Positions 36,706 through 44,934 of a DNA stretch of 64,000 nt are shown piece by piece. Position 1 is the first letter of the stretch; the number at the start of each line of letters is the position of its first letter. The position numbers and the translations under genes are program-made. Below the pieces are notes generated by a model. The model saw nothing but the letters and a program-made list of their open reading frames with translations, ran no database searches and was not told the DNA's origin. Location: positions 1,674,001 to 1,738,000 of the forward strand of contig CBDIBC010000005.1 in the NCBI GenBank assembly GCA_965276635.1, written 5' to 3'. This DNA is from CBDIBC01 sp965276635 (GTDB taxonomy: Bacteria > Actinomycetota > Acidimicrobiia > Acidimicrobiales > Palsa-688).

Positions 36706-36835
36706 CGGTCAAGGTCGGATCGGACCACATGTTTTGCATCGGTGACTGGATCCCGCTCGGCTGCTCAACGCTGGGTCCGGCGGCTTGTGTTGCGGCGGGT
36801 CGTCTTCAAGCAGGCCCAGTAGAGGTTCGGACCCA

Positions 36836-37318
36836 ATGACGACCAGCACCCAGGACCATCGAGGTCGAATGCCCACTTCGACGCGGCGGGGAGCGCAGTT
36901 CGTCGCCTGCCTGCTGCTCGTCGCCCAATACCTGCTCGGCATGGTCGTCAACCTGTTTGTGACCATCCCAGCCCACCGCCCCGGCAACTACTTCGCCGGA
37001 GCCGTCAGCGGGATCGCCTTGGCCATGCGCAACGGGCCGGCCTGGCTTGCCGTCCACGTCGCCTTCGGCCTCGCCCTCGTCGTCGCCTCGCTCATAATCG
37101 CCGCAACCAGCTCCGGCAACGGGCGAGGCGTCGCCGTCACCTCTGGACTCGGATCACTCGCCATCATTGGCGCCGCTTTCAACGGAGCCAGCTTCCTCGC
37201 CTACGCCCAGAACTTCAGCTCCATGATCATGGCCGGCCTGTGGGCCGTGGCCCTCGGCTGCTACGCGACCGGGCTGTTCTTCGCTTCCACCAGGACTGTC
37301 CGCCACGACCGCTCTTGA
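36836..37318 (+). CDS. Small integral membrane protein
   Basis: A 160-residue protein with four predicted transmembrane helices (for example VACLLLVAQYLLGMVVNLFV and AWLAVHVAFGLALVVASLII). I do not recognise a named family. The pattern resembles small four-helix actinobacterial membrane proteins sometimes annotated only as hypothetical. The ATG at 36836 lies before a hydrophilic N-terminal tail. It is flanked by pseudogenes but appears intact. Confidence 0.72.
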   Translation: MTTSTQDHRGRMPTSTRRGAQFVACLLLVAQYLLGMVVNLFVTIPAHRPGNYFAGAVSGIALAMRNGPAWLAVHVAFGLALVVASLIIAATSSGNGRGVAVTSGLGSLAIIGAAFNGASFLAYAQNFSSMIMAGLWAVALGCYATGLFFASTRTVRHDRS

Positions 37319-37483
37319 GGCGTCCCTGCCTTCCTGAGACTGGCGTGCCTTCAGTTGAGGATCCCTGAACGGCGAAACACCTGTTGCCCCTGGCTGGCAC
37401 GGGCTCCGGCCGTCCTCGCCGAGACACACCTCCGGCGCTGAACGCCTAGCTGCAACTCTGTCCTGCAAGCTGCGGCCGCCTCC

Positions 37484-37954
37484 TCAGGCGCTATCAGGAC
37501 CGGTGACCCTGACGAGCCCCGCCCACGACCAATGTGGAATGGCCAGACCTTCTGGCACATCGTCTGCGGACCGGTGGTAGCGCGACATCGTGGTCGTGGT
37601 CGCCCACTCGAAGTAGTCGTGTAGGACCTGTCGGAGCTGGCTGTCGTCGCCGAGGCCGACATCGGTCAACGCCTGGTCGAAGCAGTCGATGGCTCGACGG
37701 TCCATCTCCTCGTGGGGCCCGTTACCGCTGTGCAGTCGCACCACCGAGGTCTCGTCGCCGGAGGCGGCCGAACAATTCGGCGGGCCTCCCAAGGCCTCCG
37801 CCCAGTACGCGGCGAGCCGCTCGGTGTGCTCGGGATGGTAACCGTGGCTGAAGGCGTGGCTCACAACCTCATCCGCCATGACCCTGGCGTGCCAGGCGCC
37901 GGCCAGGCGCCTCAGGCCGTTGGCGCCCCCTGCGGCCTCGTACACGGTCTGCAT
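37484..37954 (-). CDS. Truncated haemoglobin, group II-like globin
   Basis: A 156-residue globin. HPEHTERLAAYWAEALGGP contains the helix E/F region typical of group II truncated haemoglobins, and YEAAGGANGLRRLAGAWHARV is the N-terminal helix region. HSGNGPHEEMDRRAIDCFDQAL would carry the proximal-side histidine. Such proteins bind O2 or NO. It stands alone, convergent with the membrane-protein gene. Confidence 0.8.
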   Translation of the reverse strand: MQTVYEAAGGANGLRRLAGAWHARVMADEVVSHAFSHGYHPEHTERLAAYWAEALGGPPNCSAASGDETSVVRLHSGNGPHEEMDRRAIDCFDQALTDVGLGDDSQLRQVLHDYFEWATTTTMSRYHRSADDVPEGLAIPHWSWAGLVRVTGPDSA

Positions 37955-38087
37955 GGTCCAAGGATCGCAGCTTCGCCGACAGCTTTGCGATGCCTCGTGG
38001 CAAGCACTCCGCTCGACCCTTCAGCCGGTCTCGCCCAGGGATCCCCGGGTTCTCGCGGTGATCGCAACAGCGAGCCCGTGCGATTGG

Positions 38088-38900
38088 ATGGTGCGCCTCA
38101 TGGCTGAGTACTCGATCAATTCCGCCACTCTGGCCGAGATCGCTCCCGACGTCGGGGCCACGTTCATGGTCGACATGGCGCACTTTGCTGGTCTGGTGGC
38201 CGGAAAGGTCCTCACCGGCGACCTCAATCCGGTCCCCTCTGCTGACGTGGTGACCTCCACCACCCACAAGTCACTGCGCGGTCCTCGAGGTGGGCTGGTG
38301 CTCTGCACCGAGGAGTACGCACCGTACGTCGACAGGGGGTGTCCAATGGTCCTCGGCGGACCGCTACCCCACGTGATGGCGGCCAAGGCCATCGCTTTAT
38401 CCGAAGCCCGCCACCCCTCTTATCCGAAGCCCGCCACCCCTCGTTCGCCTCATATGCGGCCCAGATCGTGGCTAATGCCCGGGCGCTTGCTGATGGGTTG
38501 GCACGCAGAGGAAGCAGAACTGGTCACCGGTGGCACCGACAACCACCTTGTCCTCATCGACGTTTCCACCAGCTTCGGCCTTACCGGTCGTCAGGCCGAG
38601 GCCGCTCTGCTCGATGCTGGTGTAGTCACCAACCGCAACTCAGTACCAGGTGACGCCAACGGAGCCTGGTACACCTCCGGCATCCGACTCGGCACACCGG
38701 CATTGACCACCCTCGGATTCGGGGCAGACGAGCTCGACGAGGTCGCTGACGTCCTAGCCAATGCTCTACGAGCCACGACCCCTGCGACGTCCACCGCCAA
38801 GGCGAAGTACGAGATCGATCCTGGGGTTGCCCAGGCCTGCCAGGTCCGGTGTGCCGATCTGCTTGCCGACCACCGCCTCTATCCGGAGATCACACTGTGA
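38088..38900 (+). pseudogene. Remnant of serine hydroxymethyltransferase
   Basis: Homology starts in the middle of the enzyme (IAPDVGATFMVDMAHFAGL) and includes the PLP lysine in STTHKSLRGPRGG. The first 170 or so residues are missing. Near 38397-38442 a 23-bp tandem duplication shifts the frame; without it the text would read ALSEARHPSFASYAAQ. A second shift near 38510 returns to the original frame (ELVTGGTDNHLVLID) and the end is at 38900. A functional copy must be elsewhere if the cell needs this enzyme. Confidence 0.85.
38397..38442 (+). repeat. 23-bp perfect tandem duplication
   Basis: Two adjacent identical 23-bp units starting ttatccgaagcccgcc occur at 38397-38419 and 38420-38442. The unit length is not a multiple of three. 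It lies inside the SHMT remnant and is the direct cause of one frameshift, typical of replication slippage. Confidence 0.9.
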
Positions 38901-39245
38901 AACCGCACGAATAGGTGGAACGCGTTCCCGCAGCGGGATCCCGTTACGGCGATTCGCCCCGGCAACGCTGAGCACGTCCCGCCGTCTCCGCCGGAGGTGG
39001 CCCCTAACTAACTAAACTAAACTAAACTAACGGGACACGCCCACCTACCGGTATGGTGCGGGCGATAAGGAACGGATGTGGTCGAGCGACGTCGCCGGCG
39101 TCGCGTAGTGACTTCGATGAGGCGGTTGACCGATCTCTTATCGACCACCTCGATATGAGTCCGGTGAGAGCTGCATCGTGTCTGTCGACGCAGCCCCCCC
39201 TGATGGGGCCGGTACGTGGCGACTGGTGGAGGACCGAAGCGCGCA
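38901..39245. other. Gap with a short palindrome and an ACTAA tract
   Basis: No gene is recognisable in this 345-bp gap. It contains the short palindromic motif at 38925 and, at 39004-39031, a run of (a)actaa units that stands out from the high-GC surroundings and places stop codons in more than one frame. A possible ribosome-binding ggagg for the next gene lies near 39230. Confidence 0.5.
38925..38942 (+). repeat. Short palindromic motif, copy A
   Basis: The sequence ttcccgcagcgggatccc. Related copies are at 39734-39750 (reverse strand, one difference) and 40983-41000 (reverse strand, looser). All lie between genes or pseudogenes of the decayed region. Confidence 0.5.
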
Positions 39246-39713
39246 ATGACCGAGCAGCATGACCGTGACGATCTCCTGGAACTCATGAGCCGCTACGCCA
39301 ACATGCCGGATACCCAGGATTGGGACGAGCTGCCCCAGTCGGTGTTGTGCGACACGTTCACCGCCGACTTCAGCTCGCTCGGCGCACCGGTCACGACCGT
39401 CAGCCGTGACGCCTGGTGTCAGCAAGCGAAACGGGCGTTCGCCGGCTGGACAGCGACCCACCATGCGATCACGAACCATCGGATCGCCATCGACGAGAAT
39501 CGTGCGACCATCCGGGCCCACATCCGCGTCGAACACTGGGCTCCCTTTGAGGTGGCGGCCGGCGGACCGAGTTGCTGGCTGGTCGTCGGCTTCTACGACG
39601 ACGTCGCCGTGCGAACTCCCGAGGGTTGGCGACTGAGCCTTATCAAGCTGACCGTGACCCATCAGGAGAACGAGGCGCTGCTTGCGGCCTCCATGGCGGC
39701 GGTGAAGGACTGA
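39246..39713 (+). CDS. SnoaL/NTF2-like protein
   Basis: A 155-residue protein with the SnoaL_4-type pattern: LLELMSRYANMPDTQDWDELPQ at the start, TATHHAITNHRIAID in the middle and EGWRLSLIKLTV at the end. The cone-shaped fold is used by isomerases, dehydratases and binding proteins. The substrate is unknown. The ATG at 39246 was preferred over a GTG at 39216 because it directly precedes the conserved helix. Confidence 0.78.
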   Translation: MTEQHDRDDLLELMSRYANMPDTQDWDELPQSVLCDTFTADFSSLGAPVTTVSRDAWCQQAKRAFAGWTATHHAITNHRIAIDENRATIRAHIRVEHWAPFEVAAGGPSCWLVVGFYDDVAVRTPEGWRLSLIKLTVTHQENEALLAASMAAVKD

Positions 39714-39732
39714 CATCGCCGCTGTTACGGAC

Positions 39733-39750
39733 GGGGATCCCGCTACGGGA
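39733..39750 (-). repeat. Short palindromic motif, copy B
   Basis: On the minus strand this reads tcccgtagcgggatcccc, matching copy A at 38925 except for one base in the shared core. It follows the SnoaL-like gene directly. Confidence 0.5.
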
Positions 39751-40245
39751 GCCCAGCGGGCCCTTCTCGGCAGATCGTCGGTGGTGCCCCCTCGGAGAGC
39801 AGGCGGCGTAGGTCTTTCGGCGTCCGCAGGACGCGTAGGGAAGCGCCGGGCGCGTGCTCAGCGACAGCATCGAGCACAGCGCTCCTGCTGTCGCCGCCGC
39901 CAGGTGAGCATCCACACCCAGAAGTCGCGCCGCTCGCGGGAGCGGCGCAGGGCCCTCGACGCGCAGCAAGCGAGGGAGAAGTCGAATACCACCACAGTGT
40001 CCCGCCCTGGCCAACCGTGGGGCCAGGACGTCGTAGGGTCCGAGGTCGCCATCGAGGATCCAACGCTCTGCGGCCGTGAACTGGAGCTGCTGGCGGGACC
40101 ACTCATCAGGTGACGTCGCTTCGAGGTCGGCAGACCAGAAGTGCCGGTCGAGCTCGATGACCGGCAGGCCGGTCAAACGACCCAGCTGAGCGGCCGCCGT
40201 CGACTTGCCTGCGGCGCCACGACCGAGGACGACGGCCCGCTCCAT
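39743..40245 (-). pseudogene. Frameshifted adenylate-kinase-like P-loop protein
   Basis: The start (MERAVVLGRGAAGKSTAAAQLG) has a P-loop, followed by PVIELDRHFWSADLEATSPDEW and RWILDGDLGPYDVLAPRL, as in the small topology-modulation/FlaR-like kinases. The later parts (TVVVFDFSLACCASRALRRS and ERRDFWVWMLTWRR; then LDAVAEHAPGASLRVLRTPKD) are each in a different frame. At least two shifts, near 40020 and 39890, make this a pseudogene. Confidence 0.72.
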
Positions 40246-40332
40246 GGCGTCGATTATCGATGGCCAAGCGCTGAATCGCCGTGGGATCATCCGTCAGCGG
40301 GCGCCCGCCAGATGTTGGACGTACCAGTCGGT

Positions 40333-40974
40333 TTAGTGGTAGTCCCGGGCGGAAAAGTCGGGTCGGTAGGTGGGGTCGAGGTGGCGTCGAATGCGACCCA
40401 GTGTGCGGTGGTCGCGCTGGCTGACCACGGGGATGCCGTGGCGTGAGGAGGGCGGCGCAGACGCCCTGGCCGGCCTGGTCCACCCCGCCGGTGCCGGCGC
40501 CGAGGTAGCCGACCTGGGAGCCGCAGGCGGCGCTGACCTCGGTGAGCAGCGCCACCTGGACCCAGTGGCGCTGGGCGAGGGCCAGCATGGTGTGGGCGGC
40601 AGCGACCATGCGATCGGTCCAGTCCTCTCCCGTGTCGGCGAGAACCCGGCCCGGGCTCGTCCGCCGAGGACATCGGCGCCGGTGCCGCCGTGGATGTCGG
40701 GGGTGGCTCGGGGTGTGCCGAAGGCGTGGTCTTCGGGACAGAAGGCGACGGTGGCCACATTGGATGCTTCGAGCAGGGGCGCCGGTGCCCGTACGGGGCG
40801 CCGTAGGAGGCGGCGTCCACCCCGCAGGGCACGCCCGAGCAGGCAGGCGCTCACCAGCATCCGCAACGGTGACGCTTCGGTCGGTTCGGGCCACGCCCAG
40901 ATGTACGCCTCGGACGGAAGGTGTTCAACGGTCACGGCCCCATAGTGGGCCTCACCGGTCAAGCGCGTCCGCAC
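40333..40974 (-). pseudogene. Frameshifted DUF523-type protein
   Basis: LRMLVSACLLGR near the start is the DUF523 signature, followed after a shift by ATVAFCPEDHAFGTPRATPDIHGG. Further on VLADTGEDWTDRMVAAAHTMLALAQ and VQVALLTEVSAACGSQVGY lie in another frame, and RHGIPVVSQRDH near the 3' end is back in a third register. The family is probably cysteine-metal binding. This copy appears non-functional. Confidence 0.7.
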
Positions 40975-40982
40975 GCCCCGTT

Positions 40983-41000
40983 CGGGATCCCCTTGCGGGC
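40983..41000 (-). repeat. Short palindromic motif, copy C
   Basis: On the minus strand this reads gcccgcaaggggatcccg, sharing the CCCGYAxxGGGATCCC layout of copies A and B. It lies between the DUF523 remnant and the tRNA gene. It is the weakest of the three matches. Confidence 0.35.
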
Positions 41001-41254
41001 GGTGGCCACGGCGGCTCCCCCGAATCCGCTGGCGCCTCGCGTCGGCACCGTCCCGAGCGCATCGCAGAGGGAGCGTCGAGCAGCGGGCCCGGAGAGCGCA
41101 GAACGACCACCACGGGCAGGACCCACGCCGACCGTTGACGACCCCACCCGACCGCTACCGGCCGTCACCGACCGCAACGGATGTGGTCTGTGCGTGGTCT
41201 GCCGGGACCGCCCCCCGCCTGTGGATAACAAATGGGCCCTGACCAGCACGTTTC

Positions 41255-41332
41255 TGGTCGGGAAGGCGGGATTCGAACCCGCGGCCTCAGCGTCCCGAAC
41301 GCTGCGCGCTAACCAAGCTGCGCTACTTCCCG
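41255..41332 (-). tRNA. tRNA-Pro (anticodon CGG)
   Basis: On the minus strand the gene starts cgggaagtagcgcagcttgg and ends cttcccg-a-cca, giving a perfect seven-pair acceptor stem and an encoded CCA. The anticodon stem cagcg/cgctg encloses ttcggga, so the anticodon is CGG (proline). The T arm contains gggttcgaatccc. The 3' end points left, towards the decayed region, as for integrative elements that insert at tRNA ends. I found no second copy of the tRNA end by eye. Confidence 0.95.
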
Positions 41333-41369
41333 GTCCGGCGATGCTACCCGATGCGGCTCCGCGCCCCTT

Positions 41370-41795
41370 CTACCGGGCGAAGGGGGCGGCAACGGGTTGC
41401 GGGAGGTACGACGGGTCGTGCCAGGTCTCGCCGGCCAGGATGGCGGCGACGGCACGGCGAATCCGGATGGGGTCGAGCGGCTTGACCAGCCAGCCCTCCA
41501 CGCCGCTGCGGCGAGCCAGGAAGACGTCGGCTCGCCGGTCGACGACCAGCAGCAGCTTGCACGGGTCGAGCCGGCCGGCGTCTTGCTCCAGGCGGGTGTC
41601 GAGGGCGACAGCCACGCCACCCATGGCACCGATCTGCATGTCGACCACAGCCAGATCGGCCGGCCGGGCATTCAGCGCATCACGGACCGCCGCCCCGCTC
41701 CTGACCCACCGGACCGTGGTATCGGGGCTGACCAGCACGGAGCTGAGCTCGTCGAACACCGACTCCGAGTCGGTCGCGATCACGATGTCGGTCAC
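41370..41795 (-). CDS. Stand-alone response-regulator receiver domain
   Basis: A 141-residue protein that is essentially one CheY-like receiver. DIVIATDSESVFDELSSVL is strand/helix 1, LAVVDMQIGAMGG carries the likely phosphoacceptor Asp, and GWLVKPLDPIRIRRAV holds the conserved Lys. There is no output domain, so it probably acts through protein contacts. It is divergent from a STAS-domain gene, with the GTG starts 73 bases apart, suggesting a joint signalling role. Confidence 0.8.
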   Translation of the reverse strand: MTDIVIATDSESVFDELSSVLVSPDTTVRWVRSGAAVRDALNARPADLAVVDMQIGAMGGVAVALDTRLEQDAGRLDPCKLLLVVDRRADVFLARRSGVEGWLVKPLDPIRIRRAVAAILAGETWHDPSYLPQPVAAPFAR

Positions 41796-41868
41796 GCCTG
41801 GAAGATACCTCCGGCCGCTTGGTGGGTACCATCCTGGAGTCGCCTCTGCCCGGGGCGGGGGAGGTTTC

Positions 41869-42225
41869 GTGCTCACAATCCAGCAAGAGGAGACGCCGGA
41901 TGGCTTCACCATCTGTCGTCCGGTCGGCGAGCTCGACGCCTTCACCGTCAGCCAGTTCCGGCAGGCGTTGGCGGAGATGGCATCCAGCCACCGCTTGCTC
42001 ATCGACATGTCGGGGGTCCCGTTCGTCGACTCGGCCGGACTGGGAGCATTGATCGGCGGTATCCGGCGGGCCCGCGAGCTCGGCGGCGACGTGGCGGTGG
42101 CCTGCAACCGGCCCACGCTCGTCCGCCTGCTGCGCACGACCGGGTTCGATCGGATCGTCACGGTGGCCGAGACCATCGAGGAGGCCAAGGCCTCCCTCGA
42201 GCAGCCAGAAGAGGCCACCGACTAG
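41869..42225 (+). CDS. STAS-domain anti-anti-sigma factor-like protein
   Basis: A 118-residue STAS protein. HRLLIDMSGVPFVDSAGLGALIGGIRRAR is the signature, with the phosphorylatable serine in DSAGLG. Such proteins bind anti-sigma kinases and free a sigma factor when dephosphorylated. The GTG at 41869 has gggggagg five bases upstream. No anti-sigma kinase is adjacent; the partner may be the divergent receiver protein or lie elsewhere. Confidence 0.87.
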   Translation: MLTIQQEETPDGFTICRPVGELDAFTVSQFRQALAEMASSHRLLIDMSGVPFVDSAGLGALIGGIRRARELGGDVAVACNRPTLVRLLRTTGFDRIVTVAETIEEAKASLEQPEEATD

Positions 42226-43328
42226 CCGAGCGAGCGGCCTTCACCCTCCGCCACCAGGTGGGCGGCCACCTGAGTGAGCCCGGCTATGTCGTGGACGTCG
42301 TCGGCCAGGTACGGCACCCGCACGACGGTTGCGTCCGGCAGGGCATCAGCGAGCGTGGCGATGTGCGCGTCCTCGCGCGCAGCCACCCGCTCCAGGTCGA
42401 CCAGGTTGGACACCAGGCCGACCCACGGTCCGGAGGTCCCGCTCACCGTTGCCCGGATCTCCTCCACGACATCGGTGGCGGCGAAACGAGGGAACACGCG
42501 GTTGACGACCAGCCCCCTGACCGGGATGGCGGAACCTTGCAGGCGCCGAGCGAAGAAGAGCGCCTCGTCCACCGCCTCCCGCCGGGGCGCCGAGACCACC
42601 ACGAAAGCGGTGGACGGCTCGCCGATGAGGGCCGCCACCCGGGCGGAGCGCTCCCGGAAGCCCTGTTCCATCCCCTCGAACGCGGTGAAGAACGCCACGG
42701 CGTCGGACAGGACCTCGCCGCCGACCACCCTGGAGATGGTGCGCAGGAGAAGCTGCGTGGCAACGTTCACCGCCCGCAGCCCGGCCCGGGTGGGCATCAT
42801 CAGGAGGCGAAAGACACGGTTGTTCAAAAAGCGGGTCAGCCGGGCCGGTGCGTCCAGGAAGTCGAGCGCATGGCGAGTCGGGGGAGTGTCGACGACGACC
42901 AGGTCAAAGCGCGGATCCTCGCTCAGCTCGTAGAGCTTCTCCATCGCCATGTACTCCTGCGTGCCGGACAGGGCGCCAGCGATGTTGCGGTACAGCCGGT
43001 TGGCCAGGATGGCCTCGGCCTGCTCGTCGGTCGTGGCGTAGCGCCGGACGACGTCGTCGAAGGTGCGTTTGGTGTCGAGCATGAGCGCCCACAGCTCGCC
43101 CTGCCCCGTCCAGCCGCCCTCGACCTGGTTCGGGTCGTTGGTCAAGGTGCCCAGCCCCAGCGCGTCGGCCAGGCGCTTCGCCGGATCGATGGTGACCACG
43201 CACGCCCGGCGGCCCCGGCGGGCCGCCTCGATGGCGATGGCCGCAGCCGTGGTGGTCTTGCCAACCCCGCCCGGTCCGGCGCAGATCACCACCGCGGGGG
43301 TGTCGATCAGATCGTGGGCGACGGTCAT
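42222..43328 (-). CDS. ArsA/GET3-like ATPase, second of a pair
   Basis: A 368-residue P-loop ATPase with CAGPGGVGKTTTAAAIAIEAA (deviant Walker A), VVVDTPPTRHALDFLDAP and the C-terminal PYLADDVHDIAGL. It resembles the actinobacterial ArsA-family pair (Rv3679/Rv3680 in Mycobacterium tuberculosis), which act together at the membrane and affect glycerol and metabolite handling. The ATG at 43328 overlaps the stop of the partner gene. It lies next to a WhiB gene, as in mycobacteria. Confidence 0.87.
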   Translation of the reverse strand: MTVAHDLIDTPAVVICAGPGGVGKTTTAAAIAIEAARRGRRACVVTIDPAKRLADALGLGTLTNDPNQVEGGWTGQGELWALMLDTKRTFDDVVRRYATTDEQAEAILANRLYRNIAGALSGTQEYMAMEKLYELSEDPRFDLVVVDTPPTRHALDFLDAPARLTRFLNNRVFRLLMMPTRAGLRAVNVATQLLLRTISRVVGGEVLSDAVAFFTAFEGMEQGFRERSARVAALIGEPSTAFVVVSAPRREAVDEALFFARRLQGSAIPVRGLVVNRVFPRFAATDVVEEIRATVSGTSGPWVGLVSNLVDLERVAAREDAHIATLADALPDATVVRVPYLADDVHDIAGLTQVAAHLVAEGEGRSLG

Positions 43329-44290
43329 GCGTTCGCCGGCAACTGCTCGACGCCCGCGGCCATGGCCGCAGCGAGCGCCTCGACCTCCGGCGGCCCCAGG
43401 TCGGTCGTGAACAGGTAGGGGAGGGCGATCTGAGGCAGGGGGAGCGCCTGGGCCAGCCGGGCGATCTGGGTCTCCTGCAGGCGTTGCCGGCGGGTCCGGA
43501 ACCCGGCTGCGGCGTCCACCGCGGCCCGTCGGTCGGCGGGAAGCTCCGGGATCTCCGCGCCGGCGGCGGCCGCCTCCGCCGTGCTCTCGGTGGCCAACAG
43601 GGGCCACACCCCGTTCACCACCACCGGCGCCAGCTTCACCCCGGCCCGGTCCTCCAGGTGGTAGGCGGTCTCCACCACCTCGTTCACCGGCGTCTCCTCG
43701 GGCATGGTGACGAGCAGCACCTGGCAACGCGCCGGATCGGAGATCAGCTCCACCACATCCGTGGCCTGGGCCCGGATGGGGCCGACGTCGACCGCGTCGA
43801 GCAATCCGTGGGCGCTGGCCAGGAAGGTGATGGCGTGCCCAGCGGCCGGCGCGTCCACGATGATGCAGTCGGCGGCACGCGCCTGCTCCAGCTGCTTGAC
43901 CTTGCCGAGGACCAAGATGTCCTTGATGCCGGGGACCGCAGTCGCCACGATGTCGAGGGTGCCGGTCGAGGTCAACCGCTTCGAGACCCGCTTCAGCCCA
44001 TGGTCGACCAAGTACTCGGTGAGCGCATCGTCGGGACTCAGGGTGCGAGCGCGGATGCGGGCCCCTTGCCCACCGCCGGCCGCCAGCACCGTCGGTTCGT
44101 AGGTGAGCGGGTCCAGGCTCCCGAACAGGGCGGGCAGGCCGCTCTTGCCCTCCACCTCTACCACCAGGGTGTCGAGACCGGCCCCCGACGCCAGCCGAGC
44201 CAACGCTGCCGTCACCGTCGTCTTGCCGACGCCGCCCTTGCCGGCCACGATCACCACACGAGCCTGGGTGCAGAACGCGACGGGGTCCAC
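43325..44290 (-). CDS. ArsA/GET3-like ATPase, first of a pair
   Basis: A protein of about 321 residues with VVIVAGKGGVGKTTVTAALARL and CIIVDAPAAGHAITFLAS, the partner of the gene at 42222-43328. The GTG at 44290 follows aggagg at a short spacing of three bases. The two overlap by four bases (ATGA) and are probably made in equal amounts to form a heterodimer. The upstream region contains a short gtggtggtgcggtcg-type tandem repeat at about 44319-44366. Confidence 0.85.
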   Translation of the reverse strand: MDPVAFCTQARVVIVAGKGGVGKTTVTAALARLASGAGLDTLVVEVEGKSGLPALFGSLDPLTYEPTVLAAGGGQGARIRARTLSPDDALTEYLVDHGLKRVSKRLTSTGTLDIVATAVPGIKDILVLGKVKQLEQARAADCIIVDAPAAGHAITFLASAHGLLDAVDVGPIRAQATDVVELISDPARCQVLLVTMPEETPVNEVVETAYHLEDRAGVKLAPVVVNGVWPLLATESTAEAAAAGAEIPELPADRRAAVDAAAGFRTRRQRLQETQIARLAQALPLPQIALPYLFTTDLGPPEVEALAAAMAAGVEQLPANA

Positions 44291-44318
44291 GTACCTCCTG
44301 GTGGTCTGAGGGGTTCGG

Positions 44319-44366
44319 TCAGGTCGGTGGTGGTGCGGTCGGTGGTGGTGCGGTTGGTGGTGCGGC
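44319..44366. repeat. Short tandem repeat upstream of the ArsA pair
   Basis: Two or more imperfect copies of gtcggtggtggtgcg lie between the ArsA operon and the WhiB gene. It lies where the ArsA promoter would be expected, so copy-number change might affect expression; that is inference. Confidence 0.5.
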
Positions 44367-44608
44367 GGCTGGTGATCGGGGTCTCGCCAAGTCGGTGCGA
44401 CGAACAGTCCGGCGGCCGCGTCCACATCGGGGAGGGGCGCCGACCTCGCGAGCGTAGTCAGGGATGTGCCGCTTCCGGGTCGACCACGCAGGGTGGTCGA
44501 CCCCGCCATGGGGGGATGAAAGTGCTGGTCAGCCCGTTGTCCGGCGCGCATCTCGCCCTTGTCCCCGCCAGGTCGGAGGACTACCGTCGACTCGAAAGGG
44601 GGATGCAC

Positions 44609-44863
44609 GTGAGTGTTCAAGAGCTCCAAGACCTATGGCAGACCAGAGCCGCCTGCAGGGGGCCTCACGCCTCGATGTTCTTCCCGCCGGCGCATTTCGA
44701 GCGCAAGGACGACCGGGAGGCTCGAGAGGTGAGAGCGAAGTCCATCTGCGCAGGTTGCGCCGTTCGGCACGAATGTCTCGATTACGCCCTCCGCATCCGG
44801 GAACCGCACGGGATCTGGGGCGGCCTGAACGAAGCCGAGCGCCGCCCACTTATCGGGAACTAA
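44609..44863 (+). CDS. WhiB-family iron-sulfur regulator
   Basis: An 84-residue protein with the four conserved cysteines (ACRGP, then CAGCAVRHEC) that bind a redox-sensitive 4Fe-4S cluster, and the G(I)WGG turn (HGIWGGLNE) before a basic tail. The order ArsA pair then divergent WhiB matches the whiB4 locus of mycobacteria, so a WhiB4-like redox role is likely. The GTG at 44609 was chosen because aaaggggga is five to six bases upstream; an ATG six bases earlier is possible. Confidence 0.9.
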   Translation: MSVQELQDLWQTRAACRGPHASMFFPPAHFERKDDREAREVRAKSICAGCAVRHECLDYALRIREPHGIWGGLNEAERRPLIGN

Positions 44864-44934
44864 GAACCGCTCAGCGCGCGAACTTGGCGTAGCCGCTGGC
44901 TGCTCTCTTCCAACGTCCAGGTACGCTTCCCGAG

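Noticed and set aside
36743..41000. An integron-type gene-cassette array
   Set aside because: Genes are in mixed orientation, no integrase is visible, and the GGATCCC motifs lack attC R and L box features.
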